Positions 29,007 to 43,861 of a DNA stretch of 64,000 nucleotides are shown here, one piece after another. Origin of the DNA: Rahnella aquatilis CIP 78.65 = ATCC 33071 (lineage in GTDB: Bacteria > Pseudomonadota > Gammaproteobacteria > Enterobacterales > Enterobacteriaceae); contig NC_016818.1 in the NCBI RefSeq assembly GCF_000241955.1, forward strand, positions 4,774,001 to 4,838,000, in the 5' to 3' direction. Made by a program: the position numbers and the translations under genes. The notes beneath the pieces were generated by a model. The model was not told where the DNA came from and did no database searches. It saw nothing but the letters and a program-made list of their open reading frames with translations. How positions within the stretch are numbered: the first letter of the stretch is position 1; each line of letters begins with the position of its first letter.

Positions 29007-31799
29007 TTAGTGTGCCTGATCCCAGTTTTCGCCGGTACCCACATCCACTTTCAGCGGAACAGCCAGCTTCATGCTTGCTTCCATCAGAGTGCGGATTTTC
29101 TCGCTTGCTGCTTCAACGTCATCTTTATGCACTTCAAACACCAGTTCATCGTGTACCTGCATGATAATGCGGACACGCGGCGCATCCGGTTGTTTCAGCC
29201 AGTCAGCGACGCTGATCATTGCTCGCTTGATGATATCCGCTGCCGTTCCCTGCATCGGGGCGTTGATTGCTGCACGCTCAGCACCTTTGCGGCGCATGGC
29301 ATTGCTGGATTTAATGTCCGGCAGATACAGACGGCGACCGTCCAGCGTTTCAACATAACCCTGTTCAGAAGCCTGAGCACGGGTACGCTCCATGTATTCC
29401 AGCACGCCCGGATAGCGCTCAAAATACAAATCCATATAACGCTGGGATTCTTTGCGCGGGATATTCAACTGGCGTGATAAACCAAAGGCACTCATGCCGT
29501 AAATCAGGCCAAAGTTAATCGCTTTTGCGCTACGGCGCTGTTCGCCAGTCACGCTGTCGAGTGGCGTACCGAAGACTTCAGAGGCTGTCGCACGGTGGAT
29601 ATCTTTACCCTCAGCAAACGCTTTCAGCAAACCTTCATCTTTCGATAAATGCGCCATAATACGCAGTTCAATTTGTGAGTAATCCGCAGCCAGAATGAGG
29701 TAATCTTTTGGTGCAATAAACGCCTGGCGGATACGGCGGCCTTCGTCATTACGCACCGGAATGTTTTGCAGGTTTGGATCGCTGGAAGACAGACGCCCGG
29801 TGGCCGTCACAGCCTGGTGATAAGACGTATGAACGCGCCCGGACTGCGGATTGATCATCAATGGCAGTTTGTCGGTATAAGTCGATTTCAGTTTTGCCAG
29901 ACCACGATATTCAAGAATGACTTTTGGCAGCGGATAATCCAGAGCCAGCTCAGCCAAAACTTCTTCATTGGTTGACGGGGCGCCACCCGGCGTTTTCTTC
30001 AGGATCGGTAATTTCTGTTTTTCATACAGAATGGCCTGCAACTGTTTGGTCGAAGACAGGTTGAAAGGCTCTTCTGCCAGTTCATGCGCTTTGTTTTCGA
30101 GCTCATTCAGACGAATAGCCAGTTCTTTCGAATGGGCAGCGAGGATGTTCTGATCAATCAGAACACCGGTGCGTTCAATATGAGACAACACAGGCACCAG
30201 AGGCATTTCGATGTCCGTGAATACCGTCTTCAGGGATTCGCTTTGCGCAATACGAGGCCAAAGTGCCTGATGCAACTGCAACGTGACATCAGCATCTTCC
30301 GCCGCATACGGTGCCGCTTGCTCAAGTCCGATTTGATTGAAGGTCAGCTGGTTTTTACCTTTACCCGCGATCTCTTCAAAGCTGACGGTTTTATGGCCAA
30401 GATAACGATCGGCCAGGCTGTCCATATCATGTCGGCCAGATACGCTGTCAAGCACATAGGATTCAAGCATGGTATCGAAGGCGATACCTTTTAATTCTAT
30501 GTCATAACGCAGTAACACGCCCCGGTCGAACTTCAGGTTCTGACCGACTTTCCGCTGCTTTTCATCTTCGAGTAAAGGCTTCAGTTGTTTCAACACTTCA
30601 TCGCGATCCAACTGTACCGGCGCATCCAGGTAATCATGCGCAACAGGCAGATACGCCGCTTTACCCGCTTCCGTGGCGAAAGATAAACCGATGAGATTGG
30701 CAGTCAGCGTATCCAGACCATCCGTTTCTGTATCGAATGCAAACACATCCGACGCTTTCAGATAACCGATCCATTCATCAAGCGTCTCCTGATCCAAAAT
30801 GGTGACGTAACCGTCCTGAGAAAGCTGGTTAGGTTCAACAGGCGCAGTGGTGGCCGATTCCTGAGCGGTAGCGCCTTTTTTCGCTTTACCCGAGGATTTT
30901 TTACCGCTCAGCCAGGTCCCGGATTCAACATCAGCCAGCCAGCGTTTGAATTCATAGCGACCAAATAACTGGTGAAGTTCATCCGCATTCGGTTCTGAAA
31001 CTGTCAGCTCTGCGCAGGTCAGATCCAGCTTAACGTCCGTTTTAATAGTCGCCAGCTGGTAAGAGAGATAAGCGACGTCTTTATTCTCAGCGAGTTTAGC
31101 CGCCATGGTTTTGGAACCACGAAAACTGAGCGTCGACACTTTATCAAGATCAGCATACAGAGCATCAAGACCGCCAATGCCCTGTAACAAAGCCTGTGCA
31201 GTTTTCTCGCCTACACCCGGCACGCCCGGGATGTTATCCGAGGAATCGCCCATCAAAGCGAGGAAATCAATGATCAGTGAAGGCGGAACACCGTATTTCT
31301 CGACAACTTCATCTGGCCCCAGAATCGTATTGTTCATGGTATTAATCAATGTCACGCCTGGGGTCACGAGCTGTGCCATATCCTTATCACCAGTGCTGAT
31401 CAAAACAGCATGACCCGCCTGTTCAGCTTCAAGTGCCAGCGTACCAATCACGTCGTCCGCTTCTACACCAGAGACCACCAGCAAAGGCAGCCCCATTGCT
31501 TTGACCATTTGGTGAAGAGGTTCAATTTGAGAGCGCAGGTCGTCCGGCATCGGAGGACGGTGTGATTTGTACTGTTCGAAAAGTTCGTCACGGAAGGTTT
31601 TGCCTTTCGCGTCAAAAACCACAGCAACATGGCTTGGTGCGTATTGCAGCAATAAACTGCGCAACATGTTAAGCACACCGTACATCGCGCCGGTCGGTTC
31701 TCCCGCAGAGTTGGTCAGCGGAGGGAACGCATGATAAGCGCGATAAAGGTAAGACGAACCGTCTACCAGGATTAAGGGGTTTTCTGCTATCTGGGCCAT
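29007..31799 (-). CDS. polA: DNA polymerase I
   Basis: This 930-residue enzyme performs Okazaki-fragment maturation and repair synthesis. The 5' nuclease domain (1 to about 300) has [14 protein letters not shown] and [12 protein letters not shown]. The proofreading domain has the active DTETDGLD acid pair (about 355-357). The polymerase domain has [21 protein letters not shown] (O helix), motif [13 protein letters not shown] and motif [11 protein letters not shown]. All catalytic acids are present. A 388-bp gap separates it from dsbA; the E. coli genes yihF and yihG that lie there are missing. Confidence 0.99.
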   Translation of the reverse strand: MAQIAENPLILVDGSSYLYRAYHAFPPLTNSAGEPTGAMYGVLNMLRSLLLQYAPSHVAVVFDAKGKTFRDELFEQYKSHRPPMPDDLRSQIEPLHQMVKAMGLPLLVVSGVEADDVIGTLALEAEQAGHAVLISTGDKDMAQLVTPGVTLINTMNNTILGPDEVVEKYGVPPSLIIDFLALMGDSSDNIPGVPGVGEKTAQALLQGIGGLDALYADLDKVSTLSFRGSKTMAAKLAENKDVAYLSYQLATIKTDVKLDLTCAELTVSEPNADELHQLFGRYEFKRWLADVESGTWLSGKKSSGKAKKGATAQESATTAPVEPNQLSQDGYVTILDQETLDEWIGYLKASDVFAFDTETDGLDTLTANLIGLSFATEAGKAAYLPVAHDYLDAPVQLDRDEVLKQLKPLLEDEKQRKVGQNLKFDRGVLLRYDIELKGIAFDTMLESYVLDSVSGRHDMDSLADRYLGHKTVSFEEIAGKGKNQLTFNQIGLEQAAPYAAEDADVTLQLHQALWPRIAQSESLKTVFTDIEMPLVPVLSHIERTGVLIDQNILAAHSKELAIRLNELENKAHELAEEPFNLSSTKQLQAILYEKQKLPILKKTPGGAPSTNEEVLAELALDYPLPKVILEYRGLAKLKSTYTDKLPLMINPQSGRVHTSYHQAVTATGRLSSSDPNLQNIPVRNDEGRRIRQAFIAPKDYLILAADYSQIELRIMAHLSKDEGLLKAFAEGKDIHRATASEVFGTPLDSVTGEQRRSAKAINFGLIYGMSAFGLSRQLNIPRKESQRYMDLYFERYPGVLEYMERTRAQASEQGYVETLDGRRLYLPDIKSSNAMRRKGAERAAINAPMQGTAADIIKRAMISVADWLKQPDAPRVRIIMQVHDELVFEVHKDDVEAASEKIRTLMEASMKLAVPLKVDVGTGENWDQAH

Positions 31800-32151
31800 A
31801 ACTCTTCTTTATTCGTGATCAGACATGCTCTAAGGATGCCATAGCCAGCGGGAAAGACGAACCTTGAGAGGGAAATTCATTGCGAAGTTGCGAGGGATCT
31901 CGAAGGATCATCCTGTGGATAACTTTGTGAATAGTTTTTATAGTAAATTATTATCTGACCATACCCAGCAAATACTTTACAATTTTAACTACTGGTTTCA
32001 TCAGGTTAACAGAGAGTCCTATGAAATAATCGTGTAATAGAAGCTTAATAGCTATTGTGGATAGTAATATTTACAGGAAATATTTCAGCCATGAATTATT
32101 TATATTTCCCGAGTTAATCCCGAACTTTGTTAATTTTTTCAGAAAATATAA
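31800..32151 (-). promoter_or_regulatory. polA upstream region with DnaA-box-like sites
   Basis: This AT-rich region should carry the polA promoter. A perfect DnaA box TGTGGATAA lies at 31914-31922, about 115 bp before the polA start, and a one-mismatch copy TGTGGATAG at 32056-32064. DnaA control of polA has been proposed in E. coli. No gene is seen; a 60-codon frame at 32057-32239 overlaps the dsbA terminator and is not credible. Confidence 0.5.
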
Positions 32152-32171
32152 CGCCAGCCTGAAGGCTGGCG
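32152..32171 (-). terminator. Terminator after dsbA
   Basis: CGCCAGCC-TTCA-GGCTGGCG on the minus strand, an 8-bp stem followed by TTATATTTTC, 17 bp past the dsbA stop. Confidence 0.8.
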
Positions 32172-32187
32172 CTGAGATCAGGGATTC

Positions 32188-32811
32188 TTATTTTTTCGTG
32201 GCTAAGAAATTGATCACATCAGAATATTGTTTGGCATAGATATCCTGTGAGCTGGTATCAAGCCCGTCATTTTTAACCATATATTTGCCGTTCACAAATA
32301 CAGAAGGAACGCCTTGCAGACCCAAATCAGCAGCTGCTTTTTCCTGCTGAACAACCAGTGATTTCACGACGAAGCTGTTAAGTGCAGCATCATAATCCTC
32401 GCCCTTCACGCCAGCCTGAATAAAGACTTTACGGATATCATCAGCATTTTGTACAGACTGTTGTTTTTGTACGGCATCAAACATCAACGGGCTGACTTTA
32501 TCTTCAACACCCAGAGCAATAGCCACAGCCCACGCCTGTGTTAGTTGTTTACCTAACGGGCCCAGAAATTCAACGTGGTATTTAGTATATTTCACATCTT
32601 TTGGCAGGTTCTTACGGATGCTGTCAGAAACATGCCAGACTTGTTCGAACTGATAGCAGTGCGGGCAATAAAATGAGAAAAACTCGAGTACCTGTGGCTC
32701 ATTAGCTACGGTTTTATCTAGAGTAACGTATTGCGCGCCATCAGAAAATTGCGCAGCAGATACACTGAAGGCCATAACCATACCAACCAGTGCCAGGAAT
32801 ATCTTTTTCAT
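32188..32811 (-). CDS. dsbA: Periplasmic thiol:disulfide oxidoreductase DsbA
   Basis: This 207-residue precursor has a Sec/SRP signal ([20 protein letters not shown], cleavage after about residue 20). The mature thioredoxin-fold protein has active site CPHC at precursor residues 49-52 and the cis-proline loop GVPSVFVNG. DsbA donates disulfides to secreted proteins and is reoxidised by DsbB. It lies 45 bp downstream of srkA and is probably also read from it, as in E. coli, where the pair responds to Cpx. Confidence 0.98.
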   Translation of the reverse strand: MKKIFLALVGMVMAFSVSAAQFSDGAQYVTLDKTVANEPQVLEFFSFYCPHCYQFEQVWHVSDSIRKNLPKDVKYTKYHVEFLGPLGKQLTQAWAVAIALGVEDKVSPLMFDAVQKQQSVQNADDIRKVFIQAGVKGEDYDAALNSFVVKSLVVQQEKAAADLGLQGVPSVFVNGKYMVKNDGLDTSSQDIYAKQYSDVINFLATKK

Positions 32812-32856
32812 ATAAAGCCTATCTCCATTAATTAAATTTCGAACGTTAATCGTGAC

Positions 32857-33843
32857 TCAATACATTGGCATCAGCCGTAAAGGAGGTGCCTGTAATTTCT
32901 TCATTTGCTCAGTAAAAGCCGCTATCTGGCCACGCCAAAAATCTTCGTCCTGCATCCAGGGGAAGCTCTTAGGAAATGCAGGATCATCCCAGCGACGGGC
33001 AACCCAGGCCAGATAATAAACCATGCGCATAGCACGCAGCGGTTCAATCAAAGACAGTTCACTGGTATCTAAATCAGCAAACTCTCCATAAGCTTCCAGC
33101 AAGATATCTAACTGGAGCCTTTGCTCATTTTGGTCGCCATGTAACAACATCCAGAGATCCTGGATTGCCGGACCATTACGGGCATCATCCATATCCACAA
33201 ACAGCGGTCCGTCTCGCCAGAGAATATTTCCCGGATGGCAATCCCCATGTAAGCGCAAAGGCTGCCAGTCGGTATGCCAGAACTCCTGTGTCGTCGTGAT
33301 CAGTTTATCTGTCGCAGATAAAAAAGGCTCTCGCAGGCTTTTGGGGATCAGAGGACACTGCGCCAGGACATCACGCGCTCGGGAGAGGTATTCATCAAGG
33401 CCAATTGTCGGACGGGCAATGAAGAGACTCTCACTACCAACCTGATGAATACGCCCGAGGAAACGCCCCACCCATTCCAGTTGATCGAGATTATCTATTT
33501 CATACTGACGGCCACCGACGCTCGGAAACACGGTGAACATATAACCCTGATAGTGATGAAGTGTATTTTCATTAATAGAAAGAGGGGCAACAGCAGGGAT
33601 TTCAGCATCAGCCATATCACGAGAAAACCGATGCTCTTCGTGGATTTGTTCTTCACTCCAGCGCTCAGGCCGGTAGAACTTCACCACATAACGTTTTCTG
33701 TCTTCTCCCAGAAACTGGTAGACACGATTTTCATAGCTGTTTAAGGCAGTGAGACCGGACTCAGCAATCAGACTGACACTTTCTAACGCATCAAGGATGA
33801 GGTCCGGCGACAATGCCTGAAAATTAAAAGCTGAATTGTTCAT
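32857..33843 (-). CDS. srkA: Stress response kinase A (SrkA/RdoA/YihE)
   Basis: This 328-residue Ser/Thr kinase has a choline-kinase/APH-like fold. The N-lobe shows YENRVYQF and a VVKFYRPERW lysine motif; the catalytic loop is LHGDCHPGNILW, and the metal site is DMDDARNGP. It counteracts MazF-linked programmed death and belongs to the Cpx regulon in E. coli. The ATG at 33843 gives MNNSAF as in E. coli; an in-frame start 36 bases upstream is ignored. Confidence 0.96.
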   Translation of the reverse strand: MNNSAFNFQALSPDLILDALESVSLIAESGLTALNSYENRVYQFLGEDRKRYVVKFYRPERWSEEQIHEEHRFSRDMADAEIPAVAPLSINENTLHHYQGYMFTVFPSVGGRQYEIDNLDQLEWVGRFLGRIHQVGSESLFIARPTIGLDEYLSRARDVLAQCPLIPKSLREPFLSATDKLITTTQEFWHTDWQPLRLHGDCHPGNILWRDGPLFVDMDDARNGPAIQDLWMLLHGDQNEQRLQLDILLEAYGEFADLDTSELSLIEPLRAMRMVYYLAWVARRWDDPAFPKSFPWMQDEDFWRGQIAAFTEQMKKLQAPPLRLMPMY

Positions 33844-33935
33844 AACTTCATTCGGGTTAGCCGCGCAGAAAAGTGACAATGGGAAATAGTATCATCTATT
33901 TTTGGCGGTTCGCATGAAGTTCACATAAGTTTACA

Positions 33936-34205
33936 TCAATCTTTAATCACACCGCGAGCGCGTAAAATTGCAGTTTTGAAGTCATCTTCATAGTCTTTCT
34001 TCAGGCCAGGAATTTCCGTTGTGCTGTCAGTTCCACGCATTTTCAGATGATAAATCAACGTATCATCACTCAGTTCTCCCAAAGGTCCCTGATAGCCACA
34101 TTCTGTCGCCAGCTTCTGAATAAACTCCAACAGGTTAAGATCACAATCTTCTTTCCATGCAGGATGAAGCAGTTCAATCAACTCATTTACGCGATGTTCT
34201 TTCAT
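33936..34205 (-). CDS. yihD: YihD family protein (DUF1040)
   Basis: This 89-residue protein is of unknown function, the same length as E. coli YihD. Conserved segments are [30 protein letters not shown] and the C-terminal [21 protein letters not shown]. The ATG at 34205 is preferred to one 15 bases upstream because it gives the family length. It is the first gene of the minus-strand group yihD-srkA-dsbA and is divergent from mobA. Confidence 0.93.
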   Translation of the reverse strand: MKEHRVNELIELLHPAWKEDCDLNLLEFIQKLATECGYQGPLGELSDDTLIYHLKMRGTDSTTEIPGLKKDYEDDFKTAILRARGVIKD

Positions 34206-34358
34206 GATATTCCCTTTCAACTTAGTTACAGACCCTAAAAATAACAGGGTTATTTCTTCAGGGAAAGGACAAGCTGAGCAGGTATCAGTTAAACCTGCCT
34301 GGCTGCAAGGTAAGGCGTTACAATGAAAGGTATATAGTCATTTTTACAGGTAAATATT

Positions 34359-34946
34359 ATGGGGCAGGATAACATTACCGGCGTTATTTTAGCGGGTGGT
34401 CGTTCGAGCAGGATGGGTGAAGATAAAGGGCTGATCGAAATTAATGGCAAGCCCTTATTTGAACATATTGCCGAAAGATTACGCCCGCAAGTCGGAGATA
34501 TTCTCATCAGCTGTAACCGGAATACTGAACGATATGGCCGAAATTTCCAGACAGTCCCTGATATTACTCAGGATTTCTCCGGCCCCCTTGCGGGTATGCT
34601 TGCCGCATTGTCTGTCAGTAGAACCAAATGGGTACTGTTCGTTCCCTGTGATGTTCCAGCCTTCCCGACAAATCTCGCCGAAGCTTTTTTAGAAAATACG
34701 GCCGGACAACAGGCAGTTTATGCCTGTGACGCTGAACGCGAGCATCCGACGCTTTGTCTTCTCAACCGTAATCTGATCCCGGCGCTGAAAACCTATCTCG
34801 GTAAGGGAGACCGAAAGTTAATGATTTTCTTACATAAAATCGGTGCAAAATCAGTACTATTCAACGAATCCACAGCCTTTTCTAATCTCAACTCACCAGA
34901 AGATGTTGCACTTTGGAAAACCAACAACCAAGACCTATCAAGATGA
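34359..34946 (+). CDS. mobA: Molybdenum cofactor guanylyltransferase MobA
   Basis: This 195-residue enzyme joins GMP to molybdenum-molybdopterin to make the bis-MGD cofactor of DMSO reductase-family enzymes. The nucleotidyl-transferase signature GVILAGGRSSRMGEDKGLIE lies at about residues 8-27, and FVPCDVPAFP supplies the metal-binding Asp. Its stop overlaps the mobB start (ATGA). Confidence 0.97.
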   Translation: MGQDNITGVILAGGRSSRMGEDKGLIEINGKPLFEHIAERLRPQVGDILISCNRNTERYGRNFQTVPDITQDFSGPLAGMLAALSVSRTKWVLFVPCDVPAFPTNLAEAFLENTAGQQAVYACDAEREHPTLCLLNRNLIPALKTYLGKGDRKLMIFLHKIGAKSVLFNESTAFSNLNSPEDVALWKTNNQDLSR

Positions 34947-35473
34947 TAAAAAAACAAGTTCCATTGCTTGGAATAGTCGCTTACAGCGGGACAGGGAAAA
35001 CCACATTGCTAAAGCAGCTTATCCCCTATCTGCGTCAACGTGGCATTCGAACCGGTCTGATAAAGCATACCCATCATGATGTGGACGTAGATACGCCCGG
35101 GAAAGACAGCTTTGAGCTACGCAAAGCGGGTGCAAACCAGACTATGGTTGCCAGCAGCAGTCGATGGGCATTAATGACAGAAACTCCTGAGCAGGATCAT
35201 CTAGACCTTGATTACCTTACAACGCGTTTTGACCACAATAAATTGGATATGATCCTCGTTGAAGGATTTAAACATGAAAATATCGATAAAATTATGCTGC
35301 ACAGGGAAGGAACAGAGAGAGCATTAGAGCAGTTAATTGACATGCATGTTGTTGCGTTGGCCAGCGATTGTCTATCAGATACTATTTCATCGACAATTAG
35401 CGTCTTGAATATAAATGACATAGAAGAAGTTGGTAAATTTGTTATCACGTGGCTGAAAAATAAGCAAAAATAA
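34943..35473 (+). CDS. mobB: Molybdopterin-guanine dinucleotide adapter MobB
   Basis: This 176-residue GTP-binding protein assists MobA. The P-loop is YSGTGKTT (about 14-21), with GLIKHTHHDVDVDTPGKDS and the Walker B-like MILVEGFKHE following. The ATG at 34943 overlaps the mobA TGA by 4 bases, and E. coli MobB (175 residues) begins in the same way; the ATG 30 bases upstream is within mobA and is ignored. It converges on the 5S rRNA gene, as E. coli mobB does on rrfA. Confidence 0.95.
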   Translation: MIKKQVPLLGIVAYSGTGKTTLLKQLIPYLRQRGIRTGLIKHTHHDVDVDTPGKDSFELRKAGANQTMVASSSRWALMTETPEQDHLDLDYLTTRFDHNKLDMILVEGFKHENIDKIMLHREGTERALEQLIDMHVVALASDCLSDTISSTISVLNINDIEEVGKFVITWLKNKQK

Positions 35474-35511
35474 TAGGCTTAGATTTTCTGTTTACTCAAA
35501 CTCCCGACAGC

Positions 35512-35541
35512 AAAAAGCCCCGCACTTGCGTGCGGGGCTTT
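35512..35541 (-). terminator. rRNA operon terminator
   Basis: AAAGCCCCGCAC-GCAA-GTGCGGGGCTTT on the minus strand followed by further T. It lies 12 bp beyond the 5S rRNA 3' end and 38 bp after the mobB stop, and can act on both strands. Confidence 0.93.
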
Positions 35542-35552
35542 CCACTTATTTG

Positions 35553-35672
35553 ATGCCTGGCAGTTCCCTACTCTCGCATGGGGAGACCCCACACTACCAT
35601 CGGCGCTACGGCGTTTCACTTCTGAGTTCGGCATGGGGTCAGGTGGGACCACCGCGCTACTGCCGCCAGGCA
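35553..35672 (-). rRNA. rrf: 5S ribosomal RNA
   Basis: The minus strand from 35672 begins TGCCTGGCGGC and ends CTGCCAGGCAT at 35553, giving 120 nt with complementary ends. It matches E. coli 5S almost base for base, e.g. CCCATGCCGAACTCAGAAGT. It is the last gene of the operon. Confidence 0.98.
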
Positions 35673-35807
35673 AATTCTGTTTCATTCATACCGCGTCGTG
35701 TCATAATTTCTCATCACACGCCGCCATACGAACCAATACCGGAACATTTCGCTGAAAATCTACTCTCTCGAGTCTGTCTCTCAAATCAAAAACACCTTCG
35801 GTGTTGT

Positions 35808-38716
<2,909 letters not shown>

Positions 38717-38849
38717 TCACAACCCGAAGGTGTTTCCACCGTCGCATTGCGATTATTTGAGAGACTCTGTTACAGACTAATCCACCACTCAGTACTGCTA
38801 CGGAGAGTGATGTTCAGCTGTAAACTTTCAATTTTCAGCTTGTTCCGGA

Positions 38850-38862
38850 TTGTTAAAGAGCA
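38850..38862 (-). promoter_or_regulatory. boxA antitermination element in the 16S-23S spacer
   Basis: On the minus strand TGCTCTTTAACAA, with one difference at the last base pairs, upstream of the 23S gene. It is the site for NusB/NusE (S10) antitermination. Confidence 0.85.
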
Positions 38863-38951
38863 ATATCTTAAACACGACTCGTTAAAGTCATCTTTAAGTT
38901 ATTTTCTGTTCATAAAGAACAGGTGATAATGTCTTTCACACATTATCGGAT

Positions 38952-39027
38952 TGGCGTCCCCAAGGGGATTCGAACCCCTGTTACAGCCGTGAAAGGGCAG
39001 TGTCCTAGGCCTCTAGACGATGGGGAC
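38952..39027 (-). tRNA. gltT: tRNA-Glu (anticodon TTC)
   Basis: A 76-nt cloverleaf on the minus strand starts GTCCCC at 39027 and ends GGGGACGCCA at 38952 with encoded CCA. The anticodon loop is CTTTCAC (UUC), and the T arm is GGGGTTCGAATCCCC. It is the only spacer tRNA, as in E. coli rrnB, rrnC, rrnE and rrnG; operons with Ile and Ala tRNAs (rrnA, D, H) are the other type. The gene symbol's copy letter is arbitrary. Confidence 0.97.
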
Positions 39028-39170
39028 ACGAAAAATCCGTACCAGACCACATACATGGTTTGGCACTTTTCGTATCAGCGTAAGGTTGCCCTCACCGCAT
39101 CAACAGGTGCTCTTGCTCATTAATTTCATCAGACAATCTGTGTGGACACTGCACAATGCGTATCTTGAGG

Positions 39171-40713
<1,543 letters not shown>

Positions 40714-40873
40714 AAAGTTCGATTTGCTTCAACAAGTGAAGCGGTGCTCAGAGATTACTTCGTAATAATTCAACTAAATGAATTACTGCTTGGTCACTCT
40801 AAGACTTGATATTTTTTTGCCACCGAGATGGCTGATATCGTCTTGTGAGTGCCCACACAGATTGTCTGATAAA

Positions 40874-40886
40874 TTGTTAAAGAGCA
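40874..40886 (-). promoter_or_regulatory. boxA in the rRNA leader
   Basis: TGCTCTTTAACAA on the minus strand, about 160 nt upstream of the 16S 5' end. It loads the rRNA antitermination complex. Confidence 0.9.
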
Positions 40887-40927
40887 TGCCGCGGTTCGCA
40901 AGGAATCTTATGCGGCGCGGGAGGCGT

Positions 40928-40955
40928 ATATTACGTTTTCCCGCTGAAGAGTCAA
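40928..40955 (-). promoter_or_regulatory. rrn P2 promoter
   Basis: On the minus strand -35 TTGACT (40950-40955), 16-bp spacer and -10 TAATAT (40928-40933), followed by a GC-rich start region. Confidence 0.85.
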
Positions 40956-41037
40956 GAGATTATTCATTCGAACATTCTTCTTTTTCTCTTCCCGTCCGGG
41001 CGACGTATCAGTCGTTGTTCCCGGTCAGTGGAGGCGC

Positions 41038-41065
41038 ATTATAGGGAGTTCTCAGAAGGCCGCAA
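41038..41065 (-). promoter_or_regulatory. rrn P1 promoter with UP element
   Basis: On the minus strand -35 TTGCGG (41060-41065), 16-bp spacer and a perfect TATAAT (41038-41043). A GCGCC discriminator follows, typical of stringent, ppGpp-repressed rRNA promoters. The A/T-rich segment just upstream (about 41068-41085, GCGAAAAAAGTGAATTTAA) fits an UP element. The rest of the 41066-41226 gap holds expected Fis-site space and the yieP promoter; I could not assign these by eye. Confidence 0.9.
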
Positions 41066-41226
41066 CCCTTAAATTCACTTTTTTCGCCAACCGTTCATTA
41101 TTCCGTCAATTTCGCCCAAAATGGATAAATACCGATCGTTTTTCGTTAAAAACATACCAGTTCCAAGCCAGAGGCTAGAGTAAACTCTCCTTTATAATAA
41201 GAGAAAGACATTCAGGAATACCTTAC

Positions 41227-41916
41227 ATGCTACTAAATGCGCATCAACAGGCGGCTCAGCGTAACCTTTCTTACCTGCTGGCGGAGAAAATTGCACAGCG
41301 CATTTTGTCTGGCGAGTATCCGGAAGGGTCTATTCTTCCTGGCGAGAATGAGTTAGGAGAGATTTTTGGTGTCAGCCGGACGGCCGTGCGTGAAGCAGTA
41401 AAAACGCTGGCGGCCAAGGGAATGCTTTTACCCCGTCCGCGTATTGGTACCCGGGTGATGCCGCAATCGAACTGGAACTTTCTCGATCAGGAATTGCTAA
41501 ACTGGTGGATGACCCGTGAAAACTTCGATCAGGTGATGGCACATTTCATTGTTTTGCGCAGAGCGCTCGAACCTCAGGCCTGCGCCTTAGCGGCACTCTC
41601 TGCCAGTAAAGAGCAAAAACATCAGCTCTCTCTTTATATGTATGAAATGCGCCGGTTGCATGACAGCTTTGATCGGGAACGCTGGATAACGGTAGATACA
41701 CAGTTTCACCAGCTAATCTATGAAGCGGGGAAAAATCCTTTCCTGACTTCTTTCTCGAATTTATTCAGTTCAGTGTATCAGAGTTATTTTCGGGCAATTA
41801 CAGGCAATGAAGTCATCAAGCTGGAACATCACCAACGGCTGACGGATGCCATTCTGGCCAGCAATGCTTCTGCAGCTTTGCTGGAATGTCAGAGTCTGTT
41901 AATTGCCGATGAATGA
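41227..41916 (+). CDS. yieP: FadR-subfamily GntR regulator YieP
   Basis: This 229-residue regulator has an N-terminal winged helix ([50 protein letters not shown], about residues 18-66) and a C-terminal all-helical FCD domain with metal-binding-type residues (D..FH and H..H patterns around 150-205). It is collinear with E. coli YieP (230 residues), including [22 protein letters not shown]. YieP is reported to influence tolerance to 3-hydroxypropionic acid; targets are poorly known. It is divergent from the rRNA operon, as E. coli yieP is from rrnC. Its 3' end overlaps the 3' end of rbsR by 18 bp, and the transporter gene hsrA found between them in E. coli is missing. Confidence 0.93.
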   Translation: MLLNAHQQAAQRNLSYLLAEKIAQRILSGEYPEGSILPGENELGEIFGVSRTAVREAVKTLAAKGMLLPRPRIGTRVMPQSNWNFLDQELLNWWMTRENFDQVMAHFIVLRRALEPQACALAALSASKEQKHQLSLYMYEMRRLHDSFDRERWITVDTQFHQLIYEAGKNPFLTSFSNLFSSVYQSYFRAITGNEVIKLEHHQRLTDAILASNASAALLECQSLLIADE

Positions 41917-42909
41917 ACCCACAGACTGACGCACTACCAGTTCCGGCGTTAATACTAAGACCTGCGGTTCTGAATCCGGCTCCTGCAACCGATGCAGTAA
42001 TGCATCAACGGCCAATTCTCCCAGTGAGTCTTTAGGTTGATGAATAGTTGTCAGCGGCGGCATCATATATTGTGCCAGCTCTATGTCATCGTAACCTATC
42101 ACGGCAACATCCTCTGGGACGCGCAACCCACACTGATAAAGCGTCTGATATACGCCAACGGCCATCGCGTCGTTGCCGGCAAAAACGGCATGAGGCGGTT
42201 CGGGCAGCGCCAGCAACTTTTGCATTGCGGCTAATCCGCCTTCAAATTCAAAATCAGCACTCACTTCATAACCGGGAAAAATCGTTAAACCGTTTTTTTC
42301 CATGGCCTGACGATATCCACTCAGCCGTTCCTGTGCAGTCGTTTTATCCAACGGGCCGGTAATGCAGGCGATGCGATGATAACCGCGGCGGATTAAAAAT
42401 TCCGTCGCCATTTCGCCGCCCAACAGCGCGTTATCCTGAATAATATCTATCGCGCCATCAAAAGGTGACCAGTCCATCATCACAATGGGTAGTGAAGGAT
42501 AACGGCTAATAGCGTCTTTCGATGGCCGGTGGTTTTCCGTACACATGATCAGCAGCCCGTCGACCCGCTTTTGCAACAATGTTTCCAGGCTGCGGTTCAT
42601 ACGTTCAGCATCATTATCGGTATTACATAAAATAAGGCTGTAGCCGCGTTCATAACAACTACGCTCAACGCCACGCACGACTTCAGAATAGAAAGGGTTA
42701 CTGCTGGCGGTCAGCAACATGCCGAGGGTGCGTGTCTGGTTCAGCTTAAGACTGCGGGCCAGGGCGGAAGGCGCATAGTTGAGTTGTTCAACAGCAGCAT
42801 TCACTTTGTTAGCGATAGATTCACTGACAAAACGATTCTTGTTGATCACATGGGAAACAGTTGAGGTTGAAACGCCCGCGAGACGGGCGACATCTTTCAT
42901 GGTGGCCAA
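41899..42909 (-). CDS. rbsR: Ribose operon repressor RbsR
   Basis: This 336-residue LacI-family repressor has an N-terminal helix-turn-helix ([20 protein letters not shown]), hinge [13 protein letters not shown], and a periplasmic-binding-protein-like ribose domain. The start is TTG at 42909, next to the rbsK TGA; the AGGAGG at the end of rbsK is 5 bases before it. An ATG nine bases further on is the alternative. RbsR represses rbsDACBK and, in E. coli, links to purine gene control. The C-terminus overlaps yieP on the other strand by 18 bp. Confidence 0.97.
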   Translation of the reverse strand: MATMKDVARLAGVSTSTVSHVINKNRFVSESIANKVNAAVEQLNYAPSALARSLKLNQTRTLGMLLTASSNPFYSEVVRGVERSCYERGYSLILCNTDNDAERMNRSLETLLQKRVDGLLIMCTENHRPSKDAISRYPSLPIVMMDWSPFDGAIDIIQDNALLGGEMATEFLIRRGYHRIACITGPLDKTTAQERLSGYRQAMEKNGLTIFPGYEVSADFEFEGGLAAMQKLLALPEPPHAVFAGNDAMAVGVYQTLYQCGLRVPEDVAVIGYDDIELAQYMMPPLTTIHQPKDSLGELAVDALLHRLQEPDSEPQVLVLTPELVVRQSVGSFIGN

Positions 42910-43839
42910 TCAGGCCTCCTGTTGTGCGAGGAAATCGTCTATTTCTTTGCGCCACGGGACAGAAGGTTGCGCACCAGGGCGCGTCACGGCAATCGCCGCC
43001 GCCGCATGCGCGAATCGTATCGCACAGTCCATCATTTTACCTTCAAGCAACGCGGTGACTAATGCACCGTTAAAGGTATCACCTGCGGCTATCGTATCGA
43101 CGGCTTTAACGCAGAACCCCGCAACCAACTTTCCTTCGCCGTTCTGGCTCAGCCAGACACCTTTACTGCCCAATGTAATGATGACGGTTGCGATGCCTTT
43201 GTCATGCAAAACTTTCGCGGCGCGATCGGCATCTTCATTATTATCGACTTTAATCCCCGTCAGCTTTTCGGCTTCTGTTTCATTCGGGGTGATCATATCC
43301 ACCCGCGCAAGCAGTTCATCGGGCAATTCACACGCCGGAGCCGGATTGAGGATAACCTGCGTGTCGTTGTCTTTGGCGATTTTCGCCGCCGCAATCACCG
43401 TCTCAAGCGGCGATTCCAGCTGCATTAATAAAGCAGACGCGCTGATGATCTGCTGTTTATAGCGATCAAGGTATTCCGGCGTCACAGCTTTATTCGCCCC
43501 CGCATCGATACCGATAACGTTCTCACCTTCCGCATTCACGAAAATCAGTGCAACGCCGGTGGTTGAGTCTTTGATGGCCTCGATGGGTTGCGTATCAATA
43601 CGGTCACTGGCCAGCTGTTTACGAACGCGCTCGCCAATATCGTCATCTCCCACACAGGCAATAAAAGAAATATCAGCACCACTGCGACCGGCTGCAACGG
43701 CCTGATTCGCCCCTTTGCCGCCAAAGGCTACAGTGTATTGCTTTCCAATAACCGTTTCGCCCGGTTGCGGGAAGTGGTTGATATTCAAAATGTGGTCAGC
43801 GTTGATACTGCCGAGTACCACCAGTTTGCCGGTTTTCAT
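42910..43839 (-). CDS. rbsK: Ribokinase
   Basis: This 309-residue PfkB-family kinase converts ribose to ribose-5-phosphate with ATP. Signatures are the N-terminal GGKGANQAVAAGRSG (substrate site) and DTIAAGDTFNGALV (about 250-263, with the catalytic Asp in AAGD). Length equals that of E. coli RbsK. It lies after rbsB, separated by a stem-loop, and abuts rbsR with no gap. Confidence 0.98.
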   Translation of the reverse strand: MKTGKLVVLGSINADHILNINHFPQPGETVIGKQYTVAFGGKGANQAVAAGRSGADISFIACVGDDDIGERVRKQLASDRIDTQPIEAIKDSTTGVALIFVNAEGENVIGIDAGANKAVTPEYLDRYKQQIISASALLMQLESPLETVIAAAKIAKDNDTQVILNPAPACELPDELLARVDMITPNETEAEKLTGIKVDNNEDADRAAKVLHDKGIATVIITLGSKGVWLSQNGEGKLVAGFCVKAVDTIAAGDTFNGALVTALLEGKMMDCAIRFAHAAAAIAVTRPGAQPSVPWRKEIDDFLAQQEA

Positions 43840-43861
43840 GTGGAGATCCCTGAGTCAGATA

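Noticed and set aside
32057..32239. 60-codon frame in the polA-dsbA gap
   Set aside because: It overlaps the dsbA terminator and the end of dsbA; no ribosome site.
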